The translations under genes were made by a program, and so were the position numbers. Below are positions 47,023 through 55,896 of a DNA stretch of 64,000 nt, piece after piece. The stretch covers positions 103,987-167,986 of the forward strand of contig MSTD01000001.1 in the NCBI GenBank assembly GCA_001942045.1, written 5' to 3'. Below the pieces are notes generated by a model, which had not been told where the DNA came from, did no database searches, and worked only from the letters and a program-made list of their open reading frames with translations. The stretch is from Mycolicibacterium porcinum. Lineage in GTDB: Bacteria; Actinomycetota; Actinomycetes; Mycobacteriales; Mycobacteriaceae. Position 1 is the first letter of the stretch. Every line of letters starts with the position of its first letter.

Positions 47023-48681
47023 ATGCCCCACGTGATCACCCAGTCGTGTTGTAGCGACGGGTCCTGTGTCTACGCGTGCCCGGTGAACTGCATTCATCCG
47101 TCACCGGATGAGCCGGGCTTCGCGACGGCCGAGATGCTCTACATCGATCCCGATGCGTGTGTGGACTGTGGCGCGTGCGTGAGCGCGTGCCCGGTCGGCG
47201 CGATCTCGGCCGACACCCGGCTGACCGAGAAGCAGCTGCCCTTCATCGAACTCAACGCCGCCTTCTACCCGAAGCGCGAAGGCAAGCTGCCGCCGACGTC
47301 CAAGCTGGCGCCGGTGATCGCGGCGCCGAAGGTGGAGGCGCGGGGTGGCGCGCCGTTGACGGTGGCGATCGTGGGCTCCGGCCCGGCGGCCATGTACGCG
47401 GCCGACGAGCTGCTGACGCAGCGGGGCGTGCGCGTCAACGTCTTCGAGAAGCTGCCGACCCCGTACGGGCTGGTGCGGGCCGGCGTCGCGCCGGACCACC
47501 AGAGCACCAAGCGGGTGACGCGACTGTTCGACGTCATCGGTAAGCAACCGGGGTTCAAGTTCTTCCTCAATGTCGAGGTGGGCAAGCACCTGTCGCATGC
47601 CGACCTGCTGGAGCACCATCACGCCGTGCTGTACGCGGTAGGTGCGCCCAATGATCGCCGCCTCGCCATCGACGGCATGGAGCTGGCCGGCACCGGCACG
47701 GCCACCGAGATGGTGGCCTGGATCAACGGGCATCCCGAGTTCACCGACCTGCCCGTGGACCTGAGCCACGAGCGCGTGGTCATTGTGGGCAACGGCAACG
47801 TCGCATTCGACGTGGCCCGGATCCTCACCACCGATCCGGATGTGTTGGCCCGCACCGACATCTCCGATCATGCGCTGGCCGCCCTGCGTACTTCGAAGGT
47901 TTCCGAGGTGGTGATCGCGGCCCGCCGCGGCCCCGCGGAGTCGGCCTTCACCCTGCCCGAGCTGATCGGTCTGACCGCCAGCTGCGACGTCGTGCTCGAC
48001 GAGACCGATCACCAGTTGGTGGTGGCGGATTTGGCCCGCGAGACCGACCCGTTGACCCGCAACAAGCTGGAGATCCTGGCCAAGCTAGGCAATACCTCCG
48101 CGCCGCTGACCCGGCCGCGGATCCGGCTGGCCTACCGGCTGACCCCGCAGCGCGTGCTCGGTGAGGACCGCGTCAGCGCTATCGAATTCGGTGTCACCGG
48201 GACAGATGAGGTGCGCACGCTCGACGCTGGGCTCGTGCTGACCTCGATCGGCTACCGCGGCAAGGCAATTGCCGATCTGCCGTTCGACGACGAGGCGGCC
48301 GTCGTGCCCAACGACGCGGGACGTGTCCGTGACGCGGCGGGCGCCTACGTGGCCGGCTGGATCAAGCGCGGGCCCACCGGCTTCATCGGCACCAACAAGT
48401 CGTGTGCGGCGCAGACCGTGCACCAGTTGGTCGACGATTACAACGCCGGTGTCCTGACCGATCCGGTGCACAAGCCGGCCGCGTTGGAGAAGCTGGTGCG
48501 GACCCGTCAGCCCGCCATGGTGGATGCCGCCGGGTGGCAGGCGATCGATGCCGCCGAGATCGCCCGTGGTGGCGAGGATCGGCCGCGCGACAAGTTCACC
48601 TCGGTCGAGGAGATGATCGCGGTCGCCACGGCAGCACCGAAACCGACGCTACGGCAACGGGTTCTGTCGGGGCTGCGCTAA
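47023..48681 (+). CDS. fprB: Ferredoxin-NADP reductase with fused N-terminal ferredoxin (FprB)
   Basis: 552 residues. An N-terminal ferredoxin domain (1-~65) carries Cys residues at 9/10, 15, 19, 23 and 46, 49, 52, 56, suited to 7Fe or 8Fe clusters. The remainder is an adrenodoxin-reductase-type flavoenzyme: AIVGSGPAAMYAADELL, PYGLVRAGVAPDHQSTK, VVIVGNGNVAFDVARIL and GWIKRGPTGFIGTNK. It moves electrons between NADPH and ferredoxin. Equivalent to Rv0886 and likely donor to the diiron protein. Confidence 0.94.
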   Translation: MPHVITQSCCSDGSCVYACPVNCIHPSPDEPGFATAEMLYIDPDACVDCGACVSACPVGAISADTRLTEKQLPFIELNAAFYPKREGKLPPTSKLAPVIAAPKVEARGGAPLTVAIVGSGPAAMYAADELLTQRGVRVNVFEKLPTPYGLVRAGVAPDHQSTKRVTRLFDVIGKQPGFKFFLNVEVGKHLSHADLLEHHHAVLYAVGAPNDRRLAIDGMELAGTGTATEMVAWINGHPEFTDLPVDLSHERVVIVGNGNVAFDVARILTTDPDVLARTDISDHALAALRTSKVSEVVIAARRGPAESAFTLPELIGLTASCDVVLDETDHQLVVADLARETDPLTRNKLEILAKLGNTSAPLTRPRIRLAYRLTPQRVLGEDRVSAIEFGVTGTDEVRTLDAGLVLTSIGYRGKAIADLPFDDEAAVVPNDAGRVRDAAGAYVAGWIKRGPTGFIGTNKSCAAQTVHQLVDDYNAGVLTDPVHKPAALEKLVRTRQPAMVDAAGWQAIDAAEIARGGEDRPRDKFTSVEEMIAVATAAPKPTLRQRVLSGLR

Positions 48682-48688
48682 GGTTCCG

Positions 48689-49240
48689 TCAATCGCGCGC
48701 GGTGAATTCGAATCCGCGTGCGGTGGGTTCGGCGATCAGATCCGCGCACGCCCTCGGCTGGAACCGGGCGATGAACTCGGCTTCCTGGGCGGCCCACCGG
48801 TCCCAGTGCGGTCGGTAGGTTTCGCCGTCGCGTTCCAGCGCCCGGCGTTTGCGTTCGGCGTCGTCGGCGTCCACCCAGATACCCAGGTCTGCGAGGGCCC
48901 GGGTGGCCGGGGTGAGCGCGCCGATGCCCTCGACGATGAGGCGTTGTCCGGGTTCGACGGTGTGCCAGCCGGCGGGTTCGCTTGTCGCCCAGTCCCATTG
49001 CCGCCAGCATCCGGTGCTCCCCGCGGCCCTCGGCTCGAGCAGTGAGCGCAGTACATGGTCTGCGGCCCAGAGCAGTCCGTCCCAGCCCGGGTAGATGTCG
49101 TCGAGCCGGACGACGACACTGCCGACCCAGGCGTTGTGCAGCTCGACGGCCAGCGTGGACTTGCCCGAGCCGGACCGGCCGTCGATCAATACCGTCGTGG
49201 CCGCCGCGCCGAGGCGGCGCAGGATGTCATCGAGTGCCAA
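48689..49240 (-). CDS. P-loop kinase, uridine-kinase-like
   Basis: 183 residues from TTG 49240. Walker A DGRSGSGKSTLAVELH is clear; RLDDIYPGWDGL follows as the substrate-site aspartates, and WVDADDAERKRRALERDG provides lid arginines. It is related to uridine kinase/phosphoribulokinase folds. Its start overlaps the EcfT stop by 14 nt, placing it as the last gene of a vitamin-precursor importer operon. Phosphorylating the imported compound is a reasonable guess. Confidence 0.75.
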   Translation of the reverse strand: MALDDILRRLGAAATTVLIDGRSGSGKSTLAVELHNAWVGSVVVRLDDIYPGWDGLLWAADHVLRSLLEPRAAGSTGCWRQWDWATSEPAGWHTVEPGQRLIVEGIGALTPATRALADLGIWVDADDAERKRRALERDGETYRPHWDRWAAQEAEFIARFQPRACADLIAEPTARGFEFTARD

Positions 49241-49970
49241 TGAAGTTCCATGTTCCGCACACCACCGACACCCCGATCGCGGTCGCCGCGATGGCTAATC
49301 CCGCGGCAATCAAGGCGAATTCGCGTGCTCTGAATGGGGATGGGCGGGCCCAGGTCCGGTCCGGGTAGGCGCCGAAACCGCGTGCTTCCATCGCGGTGGC
49401 CAGCTTCGACCCGCGGCGCACGGCGAACACCAGTAGGGCGAACGCCTGCCCGGCGATCCGTCGCACCCTGGCGTGATCGGCCACGCCGCGGGCCCGCCGG
49501 GCATAACCGAGGTACTGCCAGTCCTGACCGAGCAGACCGACCATCCGCATGCCGGCCAGTGCCCCGATCACGAACCGGGCCGGGAGCCGCAACACCTGAC
49601 CCAAACCGTCTGCCAGCTCGGTGGATTCGACATCGATGAACAGGATGACCGAGGGCAGCGCGATGGCCAGCACGCGAAGAAACGTGGCCAGCGCCAGTGC
49701 GATGGAGCCGTCGCTGATGGTGACGAGGAAGAAGTGCCAGTACACGGTCCCGGCGGTCTGCCCGTACAGCAGGATCGTCACCGCCGTGAGTGCGGCCGCG
49801 ACGAGGACAACGGCACCTCGGATCAGCGCGGCGCGCAGCTTCACCCCGATGACGGCGAACAAGACGATCTCGCCGATCAGCGCGGTCAGCGCCGACAACC
49901 AGTCCACTGAGAGCACCAGCGCTGCCGCGATGATCAGGGCGGTGAGTAGCCGCGCGACCGGATTGATCAC
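49227..49970 (-). CDS. ECF transporter transmembrane subunit EcfT (CbiQ-like)
   Basis: 247 residues from GTG 49970, overlapping the ATPase stop as GTGA. About five or six hydrophobic segments, with the conserved coupling motifs ARRARGV (A-R-x-A/R-G) and AMEARGFGA that dock to the ATPases. It forms the scaffold of an energy-coupling-factor vitamin importer with 49967-51451 and the YkoE subunit. Confidence 0.9.
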   Translation of the reverse strand: MINPVARLLTALIIAAALVLSVDWLSALTALIGEIVLFAVIGVKLRAALIRGAVVLVAAALTAVTILLYGQTAGTVYWHFFLVTISDGSIALALATFLRVLAIALPSVILFIDVESTELADGLGQVLRLPARFVIGALAGMRMVGLLGQDWQYLGYARRARGVADHARVRRIAGQAFALLVFAVRRGSKLATAMEARGFGAYPDRTWARPSPFRAREFALIAAGLAIAATAIGVSVVCGTWNFIGTR

Positions 49971-51451
49971 GGTGCCGTCTCCGTGGTGGGCTCCCAGTCC
50001 GGCAGTTCGATCCTGGCATCGGCGAGCAGGGTGGCGAAGTCGAGATCGTGGGTGGCCGCGACGACGGCGGTTCCGGCGTCGGCGATCTCGGCCAGCAGAC
50101 GGGTCAGTTCTTCCCAGGTACGCCGGTCCTGCCCGAACGTGGGCTCGTCGAGAATGATCACCCTGGGCGCGGTGGCCAGCATGGTGGCGACGGAAAGGCG
50201 ACGCTTCTCGCCACCGGAGAGGGTGTAGGGGTTTACGGTGGCGAGGTGGGCCAGGTGGAGGCGTTCGAGGAGTTCGTCGGTGCGCGCGGCGATTTCGGCG
50301 TGGGCGAGCTTGATTGCCTTGGGGCCCAACGCCAGTTCGTCGCGTACCGTGCCGGCGAGGAATTGGTGCTCGGGATCCTGGAACACACTGCCGATGCGGG
50401 TGAGCAGTTCCTTGGAGCGCCACTTGACGGGTTGCCTGCGTGACGGGGTGGGCGCGAAGTCGGGGTGCGCTTCCAGTCGGCCGGCCGGTGCCGGCAGCAG
50501 TCCGCCGATGGTGAGGGCCAGCGTCGACTTGCCCGCCCCGTTCGGGCCGGTGATCACCGTGGTCCGGCCGGGGGCGATGTCGAAATTCAACCCGATGTGC
50601 ATCGGCGGATCGCCGGGGTGGGCCAATGCCAGATCTGTTGCGTGCAGCAGTGATTCGGCGGCCCGATGACGGTGGCGCTCGATCTCGGGCAGCGGGGTGT
50701 CAGGGACCCAGACGCCGGATCGGACCAGGTAGTCATGGTTGCGCCGGATGGTCTGGTCCGGGGTGCCGTCGGCGACCACCTCACCGTCGGTGCCCAGCAC
50801 GATCACCCGGTCGATGACCGGCAGCCACATCTCGGTGCGGTGCTCGATGACGATGAGCGTGGCCCCGGTGCGCGCCACCGAGGCGGCCACCGCATCTCGC
50901 ACCTCGAGGACGCCGGCGGGATCGAGGTTGGCCGTGGGTTCGTCGAGCAGGATGAGGCCTGGATCCATGGCGATCACGCCGGCCAGCGCGAGGCGCTGTT
51001 TCTGCCCGCCGGACAGTTCCGAAGTGGATTGGGACAACGCGAGATTGAGCCCGACGGCGTCCAGGGCAGCGCGGACGCGGGGCCAGATCTGTTCGCGGTC
51101 GACGCCGAAGTTCTCCATGCCGAAGGCCACGTCGTCCCCGACCCGGGACAGGATCACCTGGGAGTCGGGATCCTGAAGCACCATGCCGACCCGGTGGCGT
51201 TGTTCACTCGGCGGGCGACCGTCGACCAGCAGGTCGCCGGTCTGCCGGCCCTCGTCGGCCCCGCCGAGAAGTCCGGCGATGCCGTGCAGCAGAGTCGATT
51301 TCCCGGCGCCGGACGGGCCGAGCAGCAGCACGCGTTCGCCGGGCTCGATCCGCAGGTCGAGGTCTCGCACGGCCCAGGCGGCGCGTCCGGCGTGGCTCCA
51401 ACCCCAGTTGTGCGCCGCGACGGTGGCACCGGTGCCGTGCGGTGAGCTCAT
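49967..51451 (-). CDS. ECF transporter ATP-binding protein with two fused ATPase domains
   Basis: 494 residues from ATG 51451. Two ABC domains: first Walker A LLGPSGAGKSTLL, signature LSGGQKQRLAL, Walker B ILLDEPTANLD; second Walker A ITGPNGAGKSTLAL, signature LSGGEKRRLSV, Walker B IILDEPTFGQD. Both sites appear intact. The fused arrangement matches YkoD. ATGA overlap with the S component and GTGA overlap with EcfT give one coupled module. Confidence 0.93.
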   Translation of the reverse strand: MSSPHGTGATVAAHNWGWSHAGRAAWAVRDLDLRIEPGERVLLLGPSGAGKSTLLHGIAGLLGGADEGRQTGDLLVDGRPPSEQRHRVGMVLQDPDSQVILSRVGDDVAFGMENFGVDREQIWPRVRAALDAVGLNLALSQSTSELSGGQKQRLALAGVIAMDPGLILLDEPTANLDPAGVLEVRDAVAASVARTGATLIVIEHRTEMWLPVIDRVIVLGTDGEVVADGTPDQTIRRNHDYLVRSGVWVPDTPLPEIERHRHRAAESLLHATDLALAHPGDPPMHIGLNFDIAPGRTTVITGPNGAGKSTLALTIGGLLPAPAGRLEAHPDFAPTPSRRQPVKWRSKELLTRIGSVFQDPEHQFLAGTVRDELALGPKAIKLAHAEIAARTDELLERLHLAHLATVNPYTLSGGEKRRLSVATMLATAPRVIILDEPTFGQDRRTWEELTRLLAEIADAGTAVVAATHDLDFATLLADARIELPDWEPTTETAP

Positions 51452-52065
51452 CGAGCGTCGGGGCCGATCCGGCCCGAGGCGAACCGGCTCAGCGCTCCAG
51501 TCTTCGCCAGACCCCGGACTGCGAACCAGGACAGCATCCCGGCAACCAGGGTGCCGGAGACGATCGCGGAGGCGGTGTAGATCGCGGCGAAGGTGTTCGC
51601 CGAACCGGGGTACCACAGGATGAGGTCATTGATGGCCAGCGCCAAACCGGCGACCGCCCCCGCCAGCAGCGCGACCGGCAATCCCCAGCGGCGGTACAGG
51701 AACACCGCGAAGACCAGTTCCGCGCCGATGCCCTGCACCAGGCCCGACTCGAGGGTGAGCACGCCCCACTGGTTGCCGACCAGTGCCGACACCGTGGCGG
51801 CCACCAGCTCGCCGTACAGGGCGGCGCCCGGCTTGCGGATCACCAGGGCGGTGAGCACACCGGCGAACAACCAGCCGCCGGCGAGCAGCGCCTGCAACCC
51901 GGGCAGCAGCGCGCTCAGCGGTGCGCTGATCGGGTTGGATGCGATGTTCCACACGACGAACACCAGCCCGGCCGCCGTGGCGAGGACGCTGGCGACGACG
52001 ATGTCCACGACCCGCCAGCGCAGCGCGCGAGCAGCCGGCGTGGTGTCGGTCGGCTGGGCGTTCAT
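51448..52065 (-). CDS. ECF transporter S component, YkoE type (thiamine/HMP precursor)
   Basis: 205 residues with about six membrane helices. The opening RWRVVDIVVASVLATAAGLVFVVWNIAS and the segment WGVLTLESGLVQGIGAELVFA are typical of YkoE, the substrate-binding subunit of a hydroxymethylpyrimidine or thiamine importer. First gene of the unit. I found no THI-box riboswitch in the 85 nt upstream. Confidence 0.88.
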   Translation of the reverse strand: MNAQPTDTTPAARALRWRVVDIVVASVLATAAGLVFVVWNIASNPISAPLSALLPGLQALLAGGWLFAGVLTALVIRKPGAALYGELVAATVSALVGNQWGVLTLESGLVQGIGAELVFAVFLYRRWGLPVALLAGAVAGLALAINDLILWYPGSANTFAAIYTASAIVSGTLVAGMLSWFAVRGLAKTGALSRFASGRIGPDAR

Positions 52066-52150
52066 CGGTCTCCTTTGTGCTCCGGCATGGCACGTCCGCG
52101 GGGAATGCGCGGAACTCAGTATGGACCGTGCGGAGCCGGTCAGATTCCGG

Positions 52151-52693
52151 CTACCAGAGGTCGCCGGCGCGCCAATCGCAGATCAGGGGCACTGACATCG
52201 TGAAATCGTGAGCCGTGGCGTCCGTCGGCAGCAGGAAGATCCGGTCGGCGGGGTCGTACGTGTCGATGACCCCGTCAGGGGTATCGGCCTGGGTCGGCCC
52301 GGTCCAGAGTTGCCAGCCGCGGCCGGCATAGAACTGGGCAGCGCTCTCCACCGCGTCGAGCGCGCCGAGGTCGTGTCGGGCCCGGATGATCGATTCCGTG
52401 TGGTCCATCACCAGACGGCCCAGGCCGCGGCCTTGCTGGTCGCCGCGCACGGCGACAGCTTCGACGTAGCCGGTGTCGAAGACCTTGTCCGCGTGACGCA
52501 GGGTGCGGGGCACCACTGCGGCATGCGCCAGCAGCTCGCGATCTTCGGTGATCAACACGTGCACGCCGTCGACGCCGTGGAGCCAGTCGTACTCGCGGAA
52601 GCCGTCGCCGAATGCCGAGCGGACCAACTTCTCGGCCGAACTCAGGACATTTGGGCTCAGTTCGCCGGGCTCGGCCACCACGACGTCGATCAC
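52151..52693 (-). CDS. Aminoglycoside 2'-N-acetyltransferase, AAC(2')-I type
   Basis: 180 residues from GTG 52693, close to the 181 of M. tuberculosis AAC(2')-Ic. The GNAT acetyl-CoA motif is GYVEAVAVRGDQQGRGLGRLVM, and the C-terminus LICDWRAGDLW matches the AAC(2')-I ending almost exactly, along with HAAVVPRTL and FYAGRGW. It acetylates the 2'-amino group of gentamicin/tobramycin-type drugs and is intrinsic in mycobacteria. An open frame upstream to 52870 is not needed. Confidence 0.9.
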   Translation of the reverse strand: MIDVVVAEPGELSPNVLSSAEKLVRSAFGDGFREYDWLHGVDGVHVLITEDRELLAHAAVVPRTLRHADKVFDTGYVEAVAVRGDQQGRGLGRLVMDHTESIIRARHDLGALDAVESAAQFYAGRGWQLWTGPTQADTPDGVIDTYDPADRIFLLPTDATAHDFTMSVPLICDWRAGDLW

Positions 52694-52797
52694 CTGCTCA
52701 GGATGCCACTGGCCGCCGCGGCTTCCCGGTAGCCGCGCGGGTCCCCTCGGACTTGCCTCACCGACACAGCGGCGACGGTGAGGCAGCCCTGGAAGAG

Positions 52798-53250
52798 CTA
52801 CTGCCCGGACTTCATCGCCTGTTCGATCTCGTCCATGCTGACCTCGCGGACGGGTTGTCCGAGTGACCACTGGTGTCCGAACGGGTCGCGCACGACGCCG
52901 TACCGGTCACCCCAGAACTGATCTTCGAGTTCGGCGACCACCTCGGCACCGGCCTCGACGGCGCGGGCGAACTTCTCCTCGACATCGGTGACGGTGAGGT
53001 GGATGGTCACCGGGGTGCCGCCCAGGGCCTTGGGCGTGGACGGCTTACCGTCGTTGTACTCGGGAAAGTCGTCGTTGAGCATGACCGTCGACCCGTTGAT
53101 GGTCAGGGCGGCGTGCACCAGCTTGCCGTCAGGCCCGGGTACCCGGCCCAACTCGGTGGCGCCGAACGCCTTGACGTAGAAATCGATTGCCGCTGCGGCG
53201 TCGTCGACAACGAGGTGCGGAGTGACTGCGGGTGTTACTTCGATCGCCAT
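52798..53250 (-). CDS. VOC-family PhnB/glyoxalase-like protein
   Basis: 150 residues from ATG 53250, after AGGAG. Pattern: VTPHLVVDDAAAAIDFYVKAFGATELGRVPGPDGKLVHAALTING in the first half and DRYGVVRDPFGHQWSLGQ in the second, typical of the 28-kDa-like PhnB group. A C-terminal helix MDEIEQAMKSGQ follows. Metal-binding enzyme or binding protein; substrate unknown. Confidence 0.85.
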   Translation of the reverse strand: MAIEVTPAVTPHLVVDDAAAAIDFYVKAFGATELGRVPGPDGKLVHAALTINGSTVMLNDDFPEYNDGKPSTPKALGGTPVTIHLTVTDVEEKFARAVEAGAEVVAELEDQFWGDRYGVVRDPFGHQWSLGQPVREVSMDEIEQAMKSGQ

Positions 53251-53372
53251 TGTTTTTCTCCTGATATCGGTGAGCGGACTCAATGCAGACCCGCGCGGCA
53301 GGCGGATCTCATCGCCGGACGATCCCCATGCAACCACCGGGGTCTGACATCAGCACGAACGGCTCAGAGAGA

Positions 53373-53987
53373 TCAGGTGACGGAGAAGGTCCGCGGCAGC
53401 TCGGCGCGGCCGGTCAGCGCCATCAAAACGGTCTCGCCCTCGCCCAACTCCACCGCGATCTGGGTGGCCAGCACGCCCGCCGCTTCCAGCACCTCTTTCG
53501 GCAGGTCGGCGGAAAGCCCTGTGGCCCGGGCGATGTCGAGGCTGTGCACGGCGAGTTCGAAGACACGGGTCGGCAGGTAGCCGCTCAACCGGATACCGAA
53601 TCCGCCGATGACGGTGATCAACGGGTCGCCGGCGTCGTCGATGTCGTCCAGGGCCCGGCTCGCCAGCGCATCCACCGCGGCGGCCGGATCGGAACCCAGG
53701 TCACGCCCGGCCTGCCTGCCCCGCTCGATGATGGCCTCGGCGCCGGCCTCGGACATGAACCCGCGCATGGCGGCGTAGTACTCGACCGGGCCGGCCAGGT
53801 CGGCCGTCGACGCCGGCGACTGCAGGTACGTGCTGACGGTGATCAGCGAACGCGAGGTGTGGCCCACCAGGGCGCGCAGATCCCACTCGCCCAAGCCGGA
53901 TCCGTCGAACGAATCCGCCGGCAGCGCCTGCACCAAACGGGCGAAAGCGTGTGCTGCAGAAGCGAAGACGTCCCGACCGCCGATCAT
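53373..53987 (-). CDS. Maleylpyruvate-isomerase/DinB-fold, mycothiol-type protein
   Basis: 204 residues from ATG 53987, whose ATG overlaps the citA stop as ATGA. Four-helix DinB-like domain: FASAAHAFARLVQALPADSFDGSGLGEWDLRALVGHTSRSLITV near the start, then a histidine in FELAVHSLDIARATGL, typical MDMPI-N metal ligands. Many such proteins use mycothiol. Function unknown. Coupled to citA. Confidence 0.8.
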   Translation of the reverse strand: MIGGRDVFASAAHAFARLVQALPADSFDGSGLGEWDLRALVGHTSRSLITVSTYLQSPASTADLAGPVEYYAAMRGFMSEAGAEAIIERGRQAGRDLGSDPAAAVDALASRALDDIDDAGDPLITVIGGFGIRLSGYLPTRVFELAVHSLDIARATGLSADLPKEVLEAAGVLATQIAVELGEGETVLMALTGRAELPRTFSVT

Positions 53988-55102
53988 GACGTGGCGATCT
54001 TGTCCCATCCGGCGACCGACTCCACGCTGCGTGGTTCGGGGCCGACGTAGATGGCGGCCGGGCGGACCAGTTTGCCCAGCCGCTTCTGCTCCAGGATGTG
54101 CGCGCACCAGCCGGCGGTCCGCCCGCAGGTGAACATCGCGGGCATCATCGAGGTGGGCACCTGGGCGAAGTCCAGGATCACCGCGGCCCAGAACTCGACA
54201 TTGGTCTCGATGGCCCGGTCTGGGCGGCGCTCGCGGAGCTCGGCCAGGGCGGCCTGCTCCAGCGCCGCGGCCACCTCGTAGCGCGGTGCCGCGAGACGTT
54301 TGGCGGTGGCTCGCAGCACCCGTGCCCGCGGATCCTCGGCGCGGTACACGCGGTGCCCGAAGCCCATCAGCTTGTCGCCGCGATCCAGGATGCCCTTGAC
54401 CACGGCGCGGGCGTCACCGGTCTTCTCGACCTCTTCGATCATCGGCAACACCCGGGCCGGGGCGCCACCGTGCAGCGGCCCGCTCATCGCGCCCACCGCA
54501 CCCGACAGCGAAGCTGCGACATCGGCGCCCGTGGAGGCGATCACCCGGGCGGTGAACGTCGACGCGTTCATCCCGTGTTCGGCAGCGGTGACCCAGTAGG
54601 CGTCGATCGCCTCGACGTGCCTGGGATCGGGGTCGCCCTGCCACCGCGTCATGAAACGTGCTGTCACCGTGTCACATTCGTCGATCGTGCGCTGCGGCAC
54701 CGCGGGCTGGTAGATGCCGCGGGCGGACTGAGCGACATAGGACAGCGCCATCACCGACGCCCGGGCCAGCTGGTCGCGCGCGGTGTCGTCGTCGATGTCC
54801 AGCAGCGGTGAGTAGCCCCAGATCGGGGCCAGCATCGCCAGCCCGGCCTGGACGTCGACCCGCACGTCGCCGCTGTGGATCGGCAGCGGGAACGGCTCGG
54901 CCGGGGGGAGACCCGTACCGAAGCTGCCGTCGACCAGCAGTCCCCAGACGTCCCCGAAGGTGACCCGGTGGCTGACGAGGTCCTCGATGTTCACGCCCCG
55001 GTAGCGCAGCGCACCACCGTCCTTGTCCGGCTCAGCGATCTCGGTGGTGAAGGCGACGACGCCTTCGAGGCCGGCAACGAAGTCTTCCGGTACAGCTGGC
55101 AT
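53984..55102 (-). CDS. citA: Citrate synthase 2 (CitA, Rv0889c-like)
   Basis: 372 residues. Conserved acceptor and catalytic motifs: [30 protein letters not shown] with catalytic His, and [16 protein letters not shown]. It condenses acetyl-CoA and oxaloacetate or serves as a methylcitrate-type paralogue. A second, larger citrate synthase (gltA) lies at 58048, so this is the minor form. Divergent from pdxH across 41 nt. Confidence 0.95.
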   Translation of the reverse strand: MPAVPEDFVAGLEGVVAFTTEIAEPDKDGGALRYRGVNIEDLVSHRVTFGDVWGLLVDGSFGTGLPPAEPFPLPIHSGDVRVDVQAGLAMLAPIWGYSPLLDIDDDTARDQLARASVMALSYVAQSARGIYQPAVPQRTIDECDTVTARFMTRWQGDPDPRHVEAIDAYWVTAAEHGMNASTFTARVIASTGADVAASLSGAVGAMSGPLHGGAPARVLPMIEEVEKTGDARAVVKGILDRGDKLMGFGHRVYRAEDPRARVLRATAKRLAAPRYEVAAALEQAALAELRERRPDRAIETNVEFWAAVILDFAQVPTSMMPAMFTCGRTAGWCAHILEQKRLGKLVRPAAIYVGPEPRSVESVAGWDKIATS

Positions 55103-55143
55103 GGCCAGATTCTTGCACCAACTCCAGGCGTAGCGTTACCGCG

Positions 55144-55833
55144 GTGGCGAGACCCTCTGGACACACCCCCGACCACCACGAGCACGACCTGGCTGCCATG
55201 CGCGTGGACTACGTCGAGAAGGACGGCTGTGGCGACCTGGACGTCGACTGGCTCGGAGAGGACCCGGGAACCGGCTGGCTGACCCTGCTGCGGACCTGGC
55301 TGGCCGACGCCTACCGGGCCGGGGCGCCCGAACCCAACGCCATGGTGGTGGCGACCACGGACGACGGGGGAAGACCGGTCACCCGAACGGTGTTGTGCAA
55401 GAGCATGGACGAGACAGGCATCACGTTCTACACCAACTATGACTCTGCCAAGGGCACCCAGCTGGCCGCGAACCCCTACGCGTCGGCGACCTTCCCCTGG
55501 TACGGCCTGGGGCGTCAGGTCCACGTGCGCGGTCCGGTGACCAAGGTGAGCCGGGAGGACACCGAGGCGTACTGGTCCAAGCGTCCCCGAGGTTCACAGC
55601 TCGGCGCCTGGGCATCGCAGCAGTCGGGTCCGATCGCGTCGCGAGAGGCACTGCTGGCCCAGTTCGTCGAGGTGACCGAGCGGTTCGCCGAGTTCGACGC
55701 CGTTCCGGTGCCGCCGAACTGGGGCGGATATCTGATCGCCCCGGAGAGCGTCGAATTCTGGCAGGGCCGGGAGAACCGGGTGCACAACCGAATTCGCGTG
55801 ATCGGCAACCGAGCCGAGCGCCTCCAGCCGTGA
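55144..55833 (+). CDS. pdxH: Pyridoxamine/pyridoxine 5'-phosphate oxidase PdxH
   Basis: 229 residues from GTG 55144. FMN and PLP sites: [43 protein letters not shown] and the C-terminal [17 protein letters not shown] ending in the family's RLQP. It makes pyridoxal phosphate, the cofactor for SerC nearby. Full length and intact motifs. Confidence 0.94.
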   Translation: MARPSGHTPDHHEHDLAAMRVDYVEKDGCGDLDVDWLGEDPGTGWLTLLRTWLADAYRAGAPEPNAMVVATTDDGGRPVTRTVLCKSMDETGITFYTNYDSAKGTQLAANPYASATFPWYGLGRQVHVRGPVTKVSREDTEAYWSKRPRGSQLGAWASQQSGPIASREALLAQFVEVTERFAEFDAVPVPPNWGGYLIAPESVEFWQGRENRVHNRIRVIGNRAERLQP

Positions 55834-55837
55834 ATTT

Positions 55838-55890
55838 CCCCCGTCGCTTCGCTCGCCCCAGGGCGACATCCCCCGTCGCTTCGCTCGCCC
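55838..55890. repeat. Short direct repeat between pdxH and the MFS gene
   Basis: CCCCCGTCGCTTCGCTCGCC occurs twice, at 55838-55857 and from 55870, with the flanking bases also shared (21-nt match). Copies are 32 nt apart and fill the 63-nt gap. Resembles the GC-rich intergenic repeats common in mycobacteria. No function known. Confidence 0.75.
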
Positions 55891-55896
55891 GCCGCC

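Noticed and set aside
52066..52150. TPP riboswitch before the YkoE gene
   Set aside because: The segment contains CTGAG but lacks the other THI-box blocks and is too short.
52151..52870. Longer acetyltransferase start near 52870
   Set aside because: The added residues are Arg/Gly-rich and do not match AAC(2')-I, whose length fits GTG 52693.
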